Source of the DNA: an uncultured Saprospiraceae bacterium
Lineage (GTDB): Bacteria > Bacteroidota > Bacteroidia > Chitinophagales > Saprospiraceae
Length of the DNA stretch: 64,000 nucleotides
Assembly (NCBI GenBank): GCA_937959275.1
Contig: CALGLU010000052.1
Span: 1-64,000, forward strand
Direction: 5' to 3'
Shown here: piece by piece, positions 16,020 to 25,589 of the stretch
How the letters are laid out: every line of letters starts with the position of its first letter
How positions within the stretch are numbered: position 1 is the stretch's first letter
Made by a program: the position numbers and the translations under genes
Notes under the pieces: generated by a model
What the model was told of the DNA's origin: nothing
The model's database searches: none
The model's input: only the letters and a program-made list of their open reading frames with translations

Positions 16020-18572
16020 TTATTTGTCTTTTTTCTTTGGCTTTCGCTTCTTACCTTTTTTTGTAGACTTGGTTGGCTTCAAAGTCTTCGTTTTCTCTTT
16101 AGCCAATTGCACATGTTCTTCAACCACTACTTCTTGATTTCGTTCCACATCATCTTGTAGTCTATCAGTACTTCTATTTTTAAAAAGTAACCATAATAAA
16201 CCAACAGCTGCCAATACAAATATAAGTGAGGAGATGAGGCTAATCATGCTACCTAGTTTATAAACGCCTGGGTCAAAAATGAAGCTAACGTTGTGTGTAC
16301 CTGCAGGAATCTTCATCGCACGAAGTCCATAATTGGCACGAATGTGATCAACCTTCTCACCATCCAGATAAGCTTGCCATCCTTTATCCGGACCATACCA
16401 CATTTCTGAAAATACGGCTAGTTGTTCGCTGTTCGTCGAACTTTCATAACTCAGGCTATTCGGTTTATATTCTAATAATTTAATTGTGCCATTTTTAGAA
16501 GGTGTCAAACCACCAATATAGTTTTGAAACTCTGTATGCACGATAGCTTCTCCCGCAGGATCAAAGCTGGACAGTGCATCTATTTCTTCATTTGCGTTAT
16601 TGACTATTTTAATAGCATTGACAAACCAGGCATTACCAAGGGCAGCAGTGTTTAGTCGCGCTTGCGGCGGTGCATCGTTTTCACCAGGCGTGATAAAATA
16701 TTTTGTGTTTAGCATGTTGAAGACGCGCTGATTCCCTTTAGAGATATGACGCACAATTAAATCCTGTATTCTCTGAAGTTTAGCTGCGTGCATGCCACCC
16801 ACAGTTTTATGAAAATAAGATGTTCGCGCTGAGTTAAACGGATCTATTGTTTGATCAAACACTCTAAAATTTGGGTCTTTATCAGATAGTATTTGCGTGT
16901 CAACAGGTCTTGGTTGGAAGTCAGACACTGCCTGCTTCTCAGTCACAAAACTACTGGTATCCAAGTATCGTTTAGACACACCTATTTGATCAAATAAGAC
17001 TAAGACGCCAAATACAGCTATGAGCGCTATTTGGGGAACTTTATTCTTTATAAAAGCATAAATAGCACCAGCCATCAATAGAACAAGAATCAAAGATCGA
17101 ATCGAATCAGACCTCATTAATGACTTACGATCAACCAAAAGAGCTTTGTCCAATCCTGCTTGCGCATATCTAGAATCTCCAGCTGCACTAAAGTCAAAAA
17201 ATCCAGGACCTATCAATGCAAAAAATAGTAATATCGCAGACATCACTCCCGTACTTATAAGTAATGGTTTTAATAATGCTGCCTTCGATTTTTGATCAAG
17301 GATGTGTTGTAAGCCAAACATTGCCAGTACAGGTATGACTGCCGCAGTCACACTTAACACAGAATTAGGTGTTCTAAATTTATTGTAGAATGGGAAGTAA
17401 TCAAAGATGAGCCGATTAAACACTTCTAAATTCTTGCCCATTGATAAGAGTAAGGTCAAGCCAATAGCAATTAATGTCCACCATTTAATCGGGCCTTTAA
17501 CATAAAAGGCGGCCAGAAAAATGAGGAAGAAAAATATGGCTCCAAAATAAACAGGTCCACTCGTGCTGGGCAAACCTCCCCAATACAGTGGAGCTCTATC
17601 CGTTGAGCTTCCCAATGATCTAACGCCTTTGGCAAATGCAGATTTGGATGTGACTCTTTCGCCAGAACCGCCTCCTGCTACGCCCGGTATAAAAGAGGAG
17701 AACAGATCAATCGTTCCATTTGACCAATTCATTGCATAATTAAAATCAAGCCCCTCCGTCCCACTTGCTGATTGAGGAGAACCTGATTCAGCAAGTATTG
17801 GAGCACCACGCATTGTATCTTCAGCATATTCTAGCGTAGGTAAAAATCGGGATGCTGATCCGCCTACAGCAATGATGCTACAGATTGCACAAATTCCAAT
17901 AATTTTACCCAAGGTCGCTGCCTCTCCAGACTTAACGAGTTGCACGGCTTCCATAGCAAAGTAGATAGCTAACAGAATAGCTAGATAATATGTCATCTGA
18001 TAGTGATTCACAGAGACATTGATACCAAGTCCTGCAACGAAGGCGAGAGACCCAACTAAGAAGCGTTTTCTAAACAAGGCCCATAATCCAGCTATGATTA
18101 GCGGGCTGGACATAATGGCAATGATCTTACTCATATGTCCCGCTTCATAGAGTACCATGTGATTGGTCATAAAACTAAATCCGAGAGCACCAAAAATACT
18201 GAGCCACGGATTGATGCCAAAGATGAGTAACATCAAGTAGGCTGTCAATGAGCCAAACACGAAATAGCCAATTGGTCTATCAAAGCCAGAATACATGGCA
18301 ATCTTTAGCGCGTGGAAGACATTGTTTTTAGAAGGTGAGTTGATTTGATAGGTTGGCATACCACCAAACATGCTATTCGTCCACAAGGTCGTCTCTCCAG
18401 TTTTCTCTTTAAATGCCTTTGCCTCTTGAGAAGCGCCCTGATATACCATTGTATCTCCAGAGCGAATCTTCTTACCTTCTAATTGTGGGTAGAAATAAAT
18501 GACTGAAACCAAAATGAATGAAATTACAGCAACTATATGAGGTATGATTCGTTTGAGGTCTAAATTATTCAT
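16020..18572 (-). CDS. YfhO family membrane protein (GT-C-like) with a Lys-rich tail
   Basis: This 850-residue protein has about 12 membrane helices in the first 540 residues and one near residue 780, with a large non-membrane domain between. An early loop carries the GGMPTYQINSPSK block typical of Bacteroidota YfhO proteins, and FYNKFRTPNSVLSVTAAV follows mid-protein. The periplasmic part (FSEMWYGPDKGWQAYLDG, NYGLRAMKIPAGTHNVSFIF) matches the YfhO C-terminal domain. YfhO proteins are GT-C-like and linked to glycosylation of lipid-linked polymers. The last 35 residues are unusually rich in Lys. It heads the operon yfhO-wbpB-wbpI. Confidence 0.85.
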   Translation of the reverse strand: MNNLDLKRIIPHIVAVISFILVSVIYFYPQLEGKKIRSGDTMVYQGASQEAKAFKEKTGETTLWTNSMFGGMPTYQINSPSKNNVFHALKIAMYSGFDRPIGYFVFGSLTAYLMLLIFGINPWLSIFGALGFSFMTNHMVLYEAGHMSKIIAIMSSPLIIAGLWALFRKRFLVGSLAFVAGLGINVSVNHYQMTYYLAILLAIYFAMEAVQLVKSGEAATLGKIIGICAICSIIAVGGSASRFLPTLEYAEDTMRGAPILAESGSPQSASGTEGLDFNYAMNWSNGTIDLFSSFIPGVAGGGSGERVTSKSAFAKGVRSLGSSTDRAPLYWGGLPSTSGPVYFGAIFFFLIFLAAFYVKGPIKWWTLIAIGLTLLLSMGKNLEVFNRLIFDYFPFYNKFRTPNSVLSVTAAVIPVLAMFGLQHILDQKSKAALLKPLLISTGVMSAILLFFALIGPGFFDFSAAGDSRYAQAGLDKALLVDRKSLMRSDSIRSLILVLLMAGAIYAFIKNKVPQIALIAVFGVLVLFDQIGVSKRYLDTSSFVTEKQAVSDFQPRPVDTQILSDKDPNFRVFDQTIDPFNSARTSYFHKTVGGMHAAKLQRIQDLIVRHISKGNQRVFNMLNTKYFITPGENDAPPQARLNTAALGNAWFVNAIKIVNNANEEIDALSSFDPAGEAIVHTEFQNYIGGLTPSKNGTIKLLEYKPNSLSYESSTNSEQLAVFSEMWYGPDKGWQAYLDGEKVDHIRANYGLRAMKIPAGTHNVSFIFDPGVYKLGSMISLISSLIFVLAAVGLLWLLFKNRSTDRLQDDVERNQEVVVEEHVQLAKEKTKTLKPTKSTKKGKKRKPKKKDK

Positions 18573-18620
18573 GCAAGTAATTCGTAATCAATTATTTATA
18601 TAACTAAAAAATACTAAATA

Positions 18621-18628
18621 CAAATGTA
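18621..18628 (-). promoter_or_regulatory. Candidate -7 box for the yfhO-wbpB-wbpI operon
   Basis: The minus strand reads TACATTTG, which fits the Bacteroidota -7 consensus TAnnTTTG, about 50 bases before the yfhO ATG. No clear -33 TTG is at the expected spacing, so the call is tentative. Confidence 0.35.
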
Positions 18629-18687
18629 ATGTAAATGTTTGAAATTTTGACCGAATGAGAAACGTTATACAAACACAAAACACACTT

Positions 18688-19371
18688 ATGAAACAAATTA
18701 CGAGCCTACTATCTTGTCTTTTACTCCTTGTTTCTTTTTCAATAGCTGCACAGACCAGTGTCCTCAGTACAAACAGCCAGCCTATCGATGAAGATAGATA
18801 CGATGAAATCAAAGGCTCACCTTATCTATTTAAAGACCCTGTGAAGGCAGATATCCTCACAGTTAAGGACGAAATCATAGAAGATGTATACCTCAATTAT
18901 AATGGCTATGATCACGGTATTGAGGTTTATAAAAATGGAAGAGTGACATTCTTAGATGAGAATAAATATGCCAAAATCATCATTCAAAAGCATGGCTTAA
19001 AAAACAACGTCGATGGAGATATGGTGCTCGTCCCTACACCCCAGAAATCAGGAACCAAAGGTCTTTATTTTCAAGAGATCTATTCATCACCAACAGTCAC
19101 GTTATACAAGAAATTCAGAATTGCTAAAAAAGAAAATAAAATTAATACGCCCGGAGAAACTGTGGTTCAACAGCGATTTTCAAAATATACAGATTACTAC
19201 CTACATCAAGATGGAGAACTTACGCTTGTTAAAGACAAGCTAGACGATTTCATTAAAGTACTTGGACACAAAGACGAACTAAAATCGTATGCTAAGAAGA
19301 ATAAAAATAAACTTAAGTCTGATCAGGACATTAAGGAGTTGATGGAGTATTACGGTAGTCTGGAATTGTAA
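18688..19371 (+). CDS. Secreted hypothetical protein, 227 aa
   Basis: I chose ATG 18688 because it opens directly into a signal peptide (MKQITSLLSCLLLLVSFSIA, cleavage near AAQ); the ATG 33 bases upstream adds an unlikely polar leader. The mature protein has an N-terminal YDEIKGSPYLFKDPVKADIL segment and a DEIIEDVYLNYNGYDHGIEV block, a layout seen in Bacteroidota periplasmic proteins of unknown role. The C-terminal third (KDKLDDFIKVLGHKDELKSY, then Lys-rich helices) looks alpha-helical. I do not recognise a named family. It is divergent from yfhO and followed by the stem-loop repeat array. Confidence 0.7.
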   Translation: MKQITSLLSCLLLLVSFSIAAQTSVLSTNSQPIDEDRYDEIKGSPYLFKDPVKADILTVKDEIIEDVYLNYNGYDHGIEVYKNGRVTFLDENKYAKIIIQKHGLKNNVDGDMVLVPTPQKSGTKGLYFQEIYSSPTVTLYKKFRIAKKENKINTPGETVVQQRFSKYTDYYLHQDGELTLVKDKLDDFIKVLGHKDELKSYAKKNKNKLKSDQDIKELMEYYGSLEL

Positions 19372-19390
19372 AGGACTGTTAGCAAAAAAA

Positions 19391-19722
19391 TGCCCTCAGG
19401 GGACTTTGATCCAACGAGATTTAATATACTACAATGCCGTTGGTTCGGAGACCAACAGCGGCTTGGGTTCTTTTTGAATCATAGAAAACACGCCCTCGTT
19501 GGACTCCGATCCGACAAGATTTTTATATATATTGGCTTTGTTGTATGAAATAAATGCTGTTGGTTCAGAGACCAATACAGGCAGGATTTTTTACAAAGTG
19601 CCCTCGTTGGACTCCGATCCGACGAGATTTTTATATCTATTGGCTTTGTTTGTATGAAATAAATGCTGTTGTACGGAGACTACAAGTGGCAGGGATTTTT
19701 CTTCAGACAGGAATGTCTGAAG
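19391..19722. repeat. Stem-loop repeat array (three units plus a hairpin)
   Basis: Three imperfect units start at 19391, 19491 and 19599, spaced 100 and 108 bp. Each opens with YGCCCTCRKKGGACTYYGAT and carries two dyads: CTCGTTGGA / TCCGACGAG around a CTC-rich loop, and GTTGGT / ACCAAC (best in units 1 and 2). T-rich and AT-rich spacers separate them. The array ends in a perfect 9-bp hairpin, CTTCAGACA-GGAA-TGTCTGAAG (19701-19722), just before the next gene's stop. No open frame explains it. It may be an interspersed REP-like family or a structured RNA. Confidence 0.75.
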
Positions 19723-19726
19723 TACG

Positions 19727-20953
19727 TTAGAATTTGTGTAATTGATTATCAATATTAGAAAAGGCTTGTTTCATTTCTTGCCGAATATGTTTTACTTTTT
19801 GTGAGTGCACTTTTTCACGAGCCAAGAGAAAATAGCGTCTGCCAAAGACCGCTAAAAATCCTAGTATTAAGAGTATCCAAAATACGCTAGGCACACCTAA
19901 CACCATAAGTAGGAAAAACCAGAGGACATACCATAGAGCAAATAAAGCTGAGCGAAAGACCATGGTAATCACCATTGTAAATTCTGGTTTATTCACTTTT
20001 TTCTGAGCCAATTTACTTCCAAGTGTAAAAGGAATGTAATTAAAGAGTTGACCTATTATAAACGGAATGAATCCGAGCACCAAAGTTAGCCAAGAGCCAA
20101 TCGTATTCTTATGATATATGCCATCTACTGAACTACCAGCCGCCTTTAGTTTTGCCATAAGTGTGTCGAGTTGAGCATTCAGATTTTCTTTGAGTGTAAC
20201 AGGTGCAGCATTAACTTTGTTAGCATATTCTTTCATCAATGTAAAATCTTGCTTATCTGAATGATGCATGCCAATCAGTTGATTGAGTACCGCTTCATCT
20301 TCGGGATTACTTACCTGCGGCACCAAATCATACATACTCGTTTCCACTAATTTTGTCAGTTGTTTTAGGAATCTTGGTTTTGAAGATTCGGACTTAAATA
20401 GATCATGAGGGTAGATCGGTTTGCCAAAATTAACTGTCACATGACTTCCTAATCGAGTCATTTCATTGTCATTGTAACCGACAGGGATGAGTACAATGGG
20501 TTGCTCAGGATTCTCAGAAAGTATATCATGAATTATCCTAGACACACCTTTTTGAATTGGTCTGATCGATCGCTGGAGCGCAGTACTTCCTTCTGCAAAG
20601 ACAAGAAAGCTTCTCCCTGATTTGATAAACTCCATTGCCGTTAAGATCGCAGACTCATTATTTCTTAAGTCAGAAAACCCATCTCTAAATCGATAGATAG
20701 GATGAATATGTATCTGATTTAGCAGCCAGCGGAATAGAGGTTTTTTGAAAGCATCACCTCTTGCTAAGTAATACAATTGCCGTGGCGTCCTTGTTGTTAT
20801 GATTAGAGGCTCCATAAACCCAACGGGATGGTTACACATCAAGATAACAGGCGTATTCGCGGGTAAATTATCTAAGCCATTCATACGAACAGACTTAAAC
20901 GAAAACAGTAACATGACCTTAGCTAAGGTCCTTGTAAACCAATACAACAACAT
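19727..20953 (-). CDS. PlsC-like 1-acyl-glycerol-3-phosphate acyltransferase family
   Basis: The protein is 408 aa. The acyltransferase domain fills the first 230 residues. Motif I is CNHPVGFMEPLI (His42 with Glu48 where the family has Asp), motif II RFRDGFSDLRNN, motif III FAEGSTALQRSIRPIQKG and motif IV PIVLIPVGYN. Family members acylate lysophosphatidate or related lipids at the inner membrane. The C-terminal 130 residues add three or four hydrophobic segments (LVLGFIPFIIGQLFNYIPF, FRSALFALWYVLWFFLLMVL). The HX5E motif may alter activity. It is transcribed alone, divergent from miaA. Confidence 0.82.
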   Translation of the reverse strand: MLLYWFTRTLAKVMLLFSFKSVRMNGLDNLPANTPVILMCNHPVGFMEPLIITTRTPRQLYYLARGDAFKKPLFRWLLNQIHIHPIYRFRDGFSDLRNNESAILTAMEFIKSGRSFLVFAEGSTALQRSIRPIQKGVSRIIHDILSENPEQPIVLIPVGYNDNEMTRLGSHVTVNFGKPIYPHDLFKSESSKPRFLKQLTKLVETSMYDLVPQVSNPEDEAVLNQLIGMHHSDKQDFTLMKEYANKVNAAPVTLKENLNAQLDTLMAKLKAAGSSVDGIYHKNTIGSWLTLVLGFIPFIIGQLFNYIPFTLGSKLAQKKVNKPEFTMVITMVFRSALFALWYVLWFFLLMVLGVPSVFWILLILGFLAVFGRRYFLLAREKVHSQKVKHIRQEMKQAFSNIDNQLHKF

Positions 20954-21056
20954 AGAATCGCAAAATAGTGATCTAAAGCTTAAAATATGTGTAGTTCTGT
21001 TTTTTGCTGCTTAATTTCGCACAATATTCGTAGTTCATCACGTTTAAACATAGTAA

Positions 21057-21965
21057 TTGGAAGATCAAAAAGCTAAGTATTTAGTCGTCATCGCAGGCCC
21101 TACGGGGGTTGGCAAAACGGCTTTATCCCTACAATTAGCTAAAGACTACAATACAGACATACTCAACGCAGACAGCCGCCAAATCTATCAAGAATTAACG
21201 ATTGGAACCGCAAAGCCTACAGCTTCGGAATTGAAATCTGTCCACCATCATTTCATAAACCATGTGTCGATACAGGAGTCTTTTACTGCTTCAGACTTTG
21301 AAAACCAGGCAATCCCCCTTCTCCATGAGCTATTTAAAGCCAAAGATATAGTCTTATTGAGCGGTGGTTCAGGCCTCTACATACAGGCGGTTTTGCAGGG
21401 ATTTGATGCAATTCCAGAGGTCGAAAATGATATTCAAGAGCAACTAAACGAAGAATTGGGCTCAAAGGGCTTAATGTCTTTACAAGAAGAGCTTAAACGA
21501 GTGGATCCCAGCTATTATGCCACAGTTGATTTACAAAATCCTAGACGGATTATACGAGCTCTTTCAGTATTTAGGGCTCACCGCCAGCCGTTTTCGAGTT
21601 ATTTGACCAAAGGGCAGAAATCGAGAGAGTTTGTGCCAGTTTTACTCTTTTTAAACCGTGATAGAGACGAACTTTACAAGCGCATTAATCGACGGGTAGA
21701 CCAAATGATGAGTGATGGCCTATTAGATGAGGTGAAGGCTTTGGCTCAATTTAAGGAGCTAAAGTCTCTACAAACCGTTAGCTATCAGGAGCTTTTTGGC
21801 TATTTGGATGGTCTCCACACATTAGATGAGGCAGTAGAGCTCATCAAGCGCAATAGCCGTAGATATGCCAAGCGTCAGCTAACCTGGTACAGAAATCGAC
21901 CAGATTGGAAAAGCTTTCATCCTGACGAACTCTTAAAGATTTCTAAATATATACGTGAAATTTAA
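21057..21965 (+). CDS. miaA: tRNA dimethylallyltransferase
   Basis: The protein is 302 aa and starts at TTG 21057; no ATG lies before the P-loop. MiaA transfers a dimethylallyl group to A37 of tRNAs that read UNN codons. The P-loop is GPTGVGKT (14-21), followed by NADSRQIYQELTIGTAKP with the catalytic DSRQ. It also has HHFINHVSIQESFTASDF, GGSGLYIQAVLQGFD, NPRRIIRAL and the C-terminal KRNSRRYAKRQLTWYRN, all diagnostic. The length is normal. It is a standalone plus-strand gene. Confidence 0.95.
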   Translation: MEDQKAKYLVVIAGPTGVGKTALSLQLAKDYNTDILNADSRQIYQELTIGTAKPTASELKSVHHHFINHVSIQESFTASDFENQAIPLLHELFKAKDIVLLSGGSGLYIQAVLQGFDAIPEVENDIQEQLNEELGSKGLMSLQEELKRVDPSYYATVDLQNPRRIIRALSVFRAHRQPFSSYLTKGQKSREFVPVLLFLNRDRDELYKRINRRVDQMMSDGLLDEVKALAQFKELKSLQTVSYQELFGYLDGLHTLDEAVELIKRNSRRYAKRQLTWYRNRPDWKSFHPDELLKISKYIREI

Positions 21966-22058
21966 ATATGTACTTACAATTTAAGATTTCATTAAGCCGT
22001 TATAGGGGAAATTGATTGATTATACGTCGTAAGTCTACATAACTAAAACTCGAATAGC

Positions 22059-22397
22059 GTGAAACATTTAACGATTACTCCCTTTAAAGGCTACGCATTC
22101 TTTACGATGATATACTTTTCTTCTTTATTTCTCGTCTCCCAATTCAAAATGGAGTATTCTACGGACTTTTATGATACTATGATCAGTAGTATTAATGTGT
22201 CAATGGATATTTTATACTTTACAGGTATATTTTGGTGTGTATTGATGGGAATATCAGGCATCAGCACAATCGCAAAACTAGCTAAAACTAAAAAACTTCA
22301 TCTTGATACGCACAGTGTCTTGTTTGTCTTGAGTTCTTCTCTAGTGTCTCTTCAGTATTGTTGTTCTCAGCCTTGTGCTGCAATGGCATATGCATAA
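22059..22397 (+). CDS. Possible small membrane protein
   Basis: This is an open frame of 112 codons from GTG 22059; an ATG 16 codons in is an alternative. It has two or three hydrophobic segments (FFTMIYFSSLFLVSQF, ILYFTGIFWCVLMGISGI, and a weaker one at the end) and a Cys-containing tail. I recognise no family. It fills the gap between miaA and the convergent tolC-like gene and has no competing frame, but it could also be non-coding. Confidence 0.4.
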   Translation: MKHLTITPFKGYAFFTMIYFSSLFLVSQFKMEYSTDFYDTMISSINVSMDILYFTGIFWCVLMGISGISTIAKLAKTKKLHLDTHSVLFVLSSSLVSLQYCCSQPCAAMAYA

Positions 22398-22434
22398 GCT
22401 ATTCCAACTCTTTCTATTCAAGTAATTTGGCAAA

Positions 22435-23820
22435 CTAGTTTTGCCCTAAGCTCAAGTAGTACAATTCATTTAAAAGTTTACCGATTGACCAAAACGATTT
22501 GATCTGTTCAGTTCTAGCTTCTAACATTTTGCGCTCTCTTTGATTGAGTAAGAAAATGGAGGATTCACCTAATTCAAATTTCAAACTCTCAGCTTCATAA
22601 AGTCGTTCACTATTAATTATTTTTTGATTCACTATCTCTAATACGTCTTGCTGAATGACCTGTCTTTTTTTGAGGCCGATATATTTATTAATTAGACTTT
22701 CTTCATATTGTGTCTTTTCATAAATACTTTGATCAATAAGAGCTTGATTCAATTGTAACTCGCCTTTCGTTTTTCGATTTAATATTGGATACTCAAAGGT
22801 GACTCCGTACTTATAATCATGTATAGTGAATGAGGGATCAAAATTGTCTTTGCCAAGATTTAAAACAGTATTATACTTTAGATCTAGTTGAGGCTTTAAC
22901 TGTTCTCTTTCTATTCGATTGGCTAATGTTAAGGATTCAATTTCATTTTGAATTTTCTTAACAGAAGGGTCATTTTCAAAAAATGGATTCATGATAAGAG
23001 CAAGTTCATTTAGCTGACTCAATAGATAGGCTAACTTTGCAGGACTCACATTGTCACTCATGATTAATGGTTGACCGTTCTCATTCCATATAAACAAGTT
23101 TAGCTTTTGCCTTTGGCTAATTAATTTTCCTGATGATTCCAGATAGTTCTTTTCGGCTGTATTTAGATTGACTATAGATTCGATCGTATCAATTGCAGGG
23201 CTATCTCCATTGAGAAAAAGTTCAACTACATTTTGATGACGTTCCGTAACTAAATCAAAATAATCTTGATAGATTTCTGTTTCGTAGAAATTTATTGCCC
23301 AATTTAAATATGCACTTACTGCCTGATGAATAATTTCTCTCGTCAACAAAGATTTATCGATTTGACTTTTGATTCCATTCAATTCGGCAGCTTGAATTTG
23401 ATAGCGTTGTTCGTCAAAGAGTAAACCTCTAAGTAGACTTACATTTATAGTCCCATATATCAAGCCATTGTTTGGTACTACATTCTCATTATTTAAGAAA
23501 ACCCCTTCATTGTTTTCATACCCCAATGAAAAGTCAACTGGCAGCTTAGTAGGAATTTTCAATTCACTTTGCCAAACTGTAAAATAATCTGTGTCACTAA
23601 ATTTTTTCTGTTGGTAATCCGATAGCATCTTGGGATCTAGCGCTCCCCTTCCCTTAATCGCATACGCTTCAGAAAATTCATCGAATAAATTAGCCTTTTT
23701 AATTAAAGGATGATTGGTATGAATCACTTTTAAGAAATCAGCAAGATATAAGGTATCTACACTAAAGCACGTCGTTGCAGAACAGACTAGTGTAAATAAG
23801 ATTAATATAAATTTGTTCAT
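22435..23820 (-). CDS. TolC-like outer membrane efflux protein
   Basis: The protein is 461 aa from ATG 23820, which opens a signal peptide (MNKFILILFTLVCSATTCFS); a TTG three codons upstream is less likely. It has the OEP duplicated alpha-helical hairpin pattern: AIKGRGALDPKMLSDYQQKK after the first helix, repeated long Leu/Gln/Glu-rich coiled coils, and a C-terminal FELGESSIFLLNQRERKMLE helix typical of TolC proteins. It forms the outer-membrane duct for the co-encoded ABC/HlyD exporter. It is the last gene of the operon, 5 bp after the thioesterase. Confidence 0.85.
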   Translation of the reverse strand: MNKFILILFTLVCSATTCFSVDTLYLADFLKVIHTNHPLIKKANLFDEFSEAYAIKGRGALDPKMLSDYQQKKFSDTDYFTVWQSELKIPTKLPVDFSLGYENNEGVFLNNENVVPNNGLIYGTINVSLLRGLLFDEQRYQIQAAELNGIKSQIDKSLLTREIIHQAVSAYLNWAINFYETEIYQDYFDLVTERHQNVVELFLNGDSPAIDTIESIVNLNTAEKNYLESSGKLISQRQKLNLFIWNENGQPLIMSDNVSPAKLAYLLSQLNELALIMNPFFENDPSVKKIQNEIESLTLANRIEREQLKPQLDLKYNTVLNLGKDNFDPSFTIHDYKYGVTFEYPILNRKTKGELQLNQALIDQSIYEKTQYEESLINKYIGLKKRQVIQQDVLEIVNQKIINSERLYEAESLKFELGESSIFLLNQRERKMLEARTEQIKSFWSIGKLLNELYYLSLGQN

Positions 23821-23825
23821 AATAC

Positions 23826-24218
23826 TCAACTATTCAAAGCGATTTCAAAACCCAGATTATCAATTGTCTTGCCATGAGCTTGTGGTCTTTCTTGTTCATC
23901 AATTTTAACAAAGACTAATTTATCAATCGAAATAATAACCTTTTGATTAAATACATTTCTCACCATGCAAGAAAACGTTATACTGGTTATGCCAATGGAT
24001 TTAAACTCGAGACCTATTTCAATGACATCACCTTGCTTAGCGGAATTAACAAAATCTATTTCGGAAATAAACTTAGTCACCACCTTCTTTGTGTCTAACT
24101 TGGTCATCGCATAAATACCAGCTTCCTCATCAATCCATCGAAGCAGTGCACCACCAAATAAAGTATTACTTGCATTTAAATCACCTGGCTTAATTAGTTT
24201 TCTAGAATAAAATTTCAT
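23826..24218 (-). CDS. Hotdog-fold acyl-CoA thioesterase (YciA/BFIT-like)
   Basis: The protein is 130 aa. It has the hotdog core: a LIKPGDLNASNTLFGGALLR start, in which N16-T-LFGG is the helix entry, the WIDEEAGIYAM helix with the acidic residues of the active site, and the KFISEIDFVNSAKQGDVIEI strand. Such enzymes hydrolyse acyl-CoAs. It lies between the HlyD gene (0 bp) and the tolC-like gene (5 bp), an odd place for a metabolic thioesterase. It may release acyl groups linked to the exported molecule or to membrane lipids; that is inference. Confidence 0.82.
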   Translation of the reverse strand: MKFYSRKLIKPGDLNASNTLFGGALLRWIDEEAGIYAMTKLDTKKVVTKFISEIDFVNSAKQGDVIEIGLEFKSIGITSITFSCMVRNVFNQKVIISIDKLVFVKIDEQERPQAHGKTIDNLGFEIALNS

Positions 24219-25589
24219 CTATTTTACTTTTTTAATTGGTGCCTTATTTTTGACTTTCTCTATCTTTCCAGGCTCATAGAAATCTGGCGGAAATCCATTT
24301 AGGTTTCGCCACAATTCATAGTATAATTTTACATCATTTAGCAGTAGCAGTCCTCTTGCTCCAGAACCAATTCTTATCAAATCTGGCCACTTTTTCTCAC
24401 TGTCATCTTCGACTACGATTATTCTATACATACCATTCTCACTAATATCATTATCAATCGCGTACACATTGCCGCCAAATGTCCCAAACGAATTATCAGG
24501 CCAACCACTAAACACGATTGCAGGCCAACCATCAAATTGAAGCCTCACATTCTTACCGACTTGGATAAGGGGCATATCATAGGGTTTGATATATAGATCT
24601 ACTGCCTTACGAAACTCAGTAGGCACAATCGTAGCAATACTTTCTTGTGCTTTGACATACTCTCCGATCCCATTACGCAAGACCTTTGTTATTCTACCAT
24701 TGATCGGCGAAGTGATGACAAAGGCATCTTGCCGTTGTTGAATCTGATTAAATTTCGACTGCAGTTTATTTGACTCTCCGATCATTGAATACCTGTATGA
24801 ATCAGCACTTGTCATTTCTGATTCTATTTTAGAATACTTTTGGTTGTAGTCAGCATTGGCCATTTCAATTTCTCGTAGAATGTTGGATTTATCATTGTCT
24901 AAGGCATCTAATTTATTACTTACTGATTGCAACTTTGCTTGCGCGTGTCTATTAGAAAGTCGTTTGGTTTCTAAATCTGTCAGAGACTTAATCCCTTTTT
25001 CATGCATAATGATCATGCGATCCAATTGCTTAGTTGCATTATCTAAATAAGTATTCGCTGCTTCAAGATCTAACTTTGCAGTAGCTACTTTTAGCTCAAT
25101 TTGACTTTGTTTTAATTTTAATTGCTCAAGTTTTGAATCTCTTAATTCACCAATAGAAATTAATTGCTCAGAAAGAAATTTTCTCTTTTCTTTGTAAGCT
25201 TCTGCAGATCTCAATTTGGCTAATTGTTGTTCTTTCGTATTACCGAGAATTTCTGGATCAAGGTAATCTTCCTTTGCTTCTGTGAGAATAGCAATTGTAT
25301 CTCCAACGTTGACAATATCACCCTGTGTTATATACCAATTATCAATTTTCCCTCCGACTAAAGTTTGTATGTCCTGGGGTCTATCATATGGATTCAGGGT
25401 TGTTACAGTACCATTAGAGCGAATATTCTGAGTCCAAGGAAGGAATAAAAAAAGAATACAAATGACAAACACCGTTAATAATATTTTCAATATCCACTTC
25501 GAATTCGTTCTACTTTCTAAATTCCTAAACGTTTTAAATTTTGATTTTTGAATATTGGCTGTTATGGATACTGGTGTTATATTAAGCAT
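24219..25589 (-). CDS. HlyD-family membrane fusion protein
   Basis: The protein is 456 aa from ATG 25589; it overlaps the ABC stop by 8 bp, whereas a longer frame from 25628 would overlap by 47. One membrane helix (WILKILLTVFVICILFLFLP) is followed by the lipoyl half DRPQDIQTLVGGKIDNWYI, a coiled-coil arm of about 150 residues, the second lipoyl half VITSPINGRITKVLRNGIGE and a beta-barrel domain. It bridges the ABC exporter and TolC across the periplasm. Adaptor, ABC protein and duct are all in one operon, so the set is self-contained. Confidence 0.87.
   Translation of the reverse strand: MLNITPVSITANIQKSKFKTFRNLESRTNSKWILKILLTVFVICILFLFLPWTQNIRSNGTVTTLNPYDRPQDIQTLVGGKIDNWYITQGDIVNVGDTIAILTEAKEDYLDPEILGNTKEQQLAKLRSAEAYKEKRKFLSEQLISIGELRDSKLEQLKLKQSQIELKVATAKLDLEAANTYLDNATKQLDRMIIMHEKGIKSLTDLETKRLSNRHAQAKLQSVSNKLDALDNDKSNILREIEMANADYNQKYSKIESEMTSADSYRYSMIGESNKLQSKFNQIQQRQDAFVITSPINGRITKVLRNGIGEYVKAQESIATIVPTEFRKAVDLYIKPYDMPLIQVGKNVRLQFDGWPAIVFSGWPDNSFGTFGGNVYAIDNDISENGMYRIIVVEDDSEKKWPDLIRIGSGARGLLLLNDVKLYYELWRNLNGFPPDFYEPGKIEKVKNKAPIKKVK

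Noticed and set aside
19391-19722. CRISPR-like array
   Set aside because: The units differ in length, have no constant repeat with unique spacers, and there are no cas genes.
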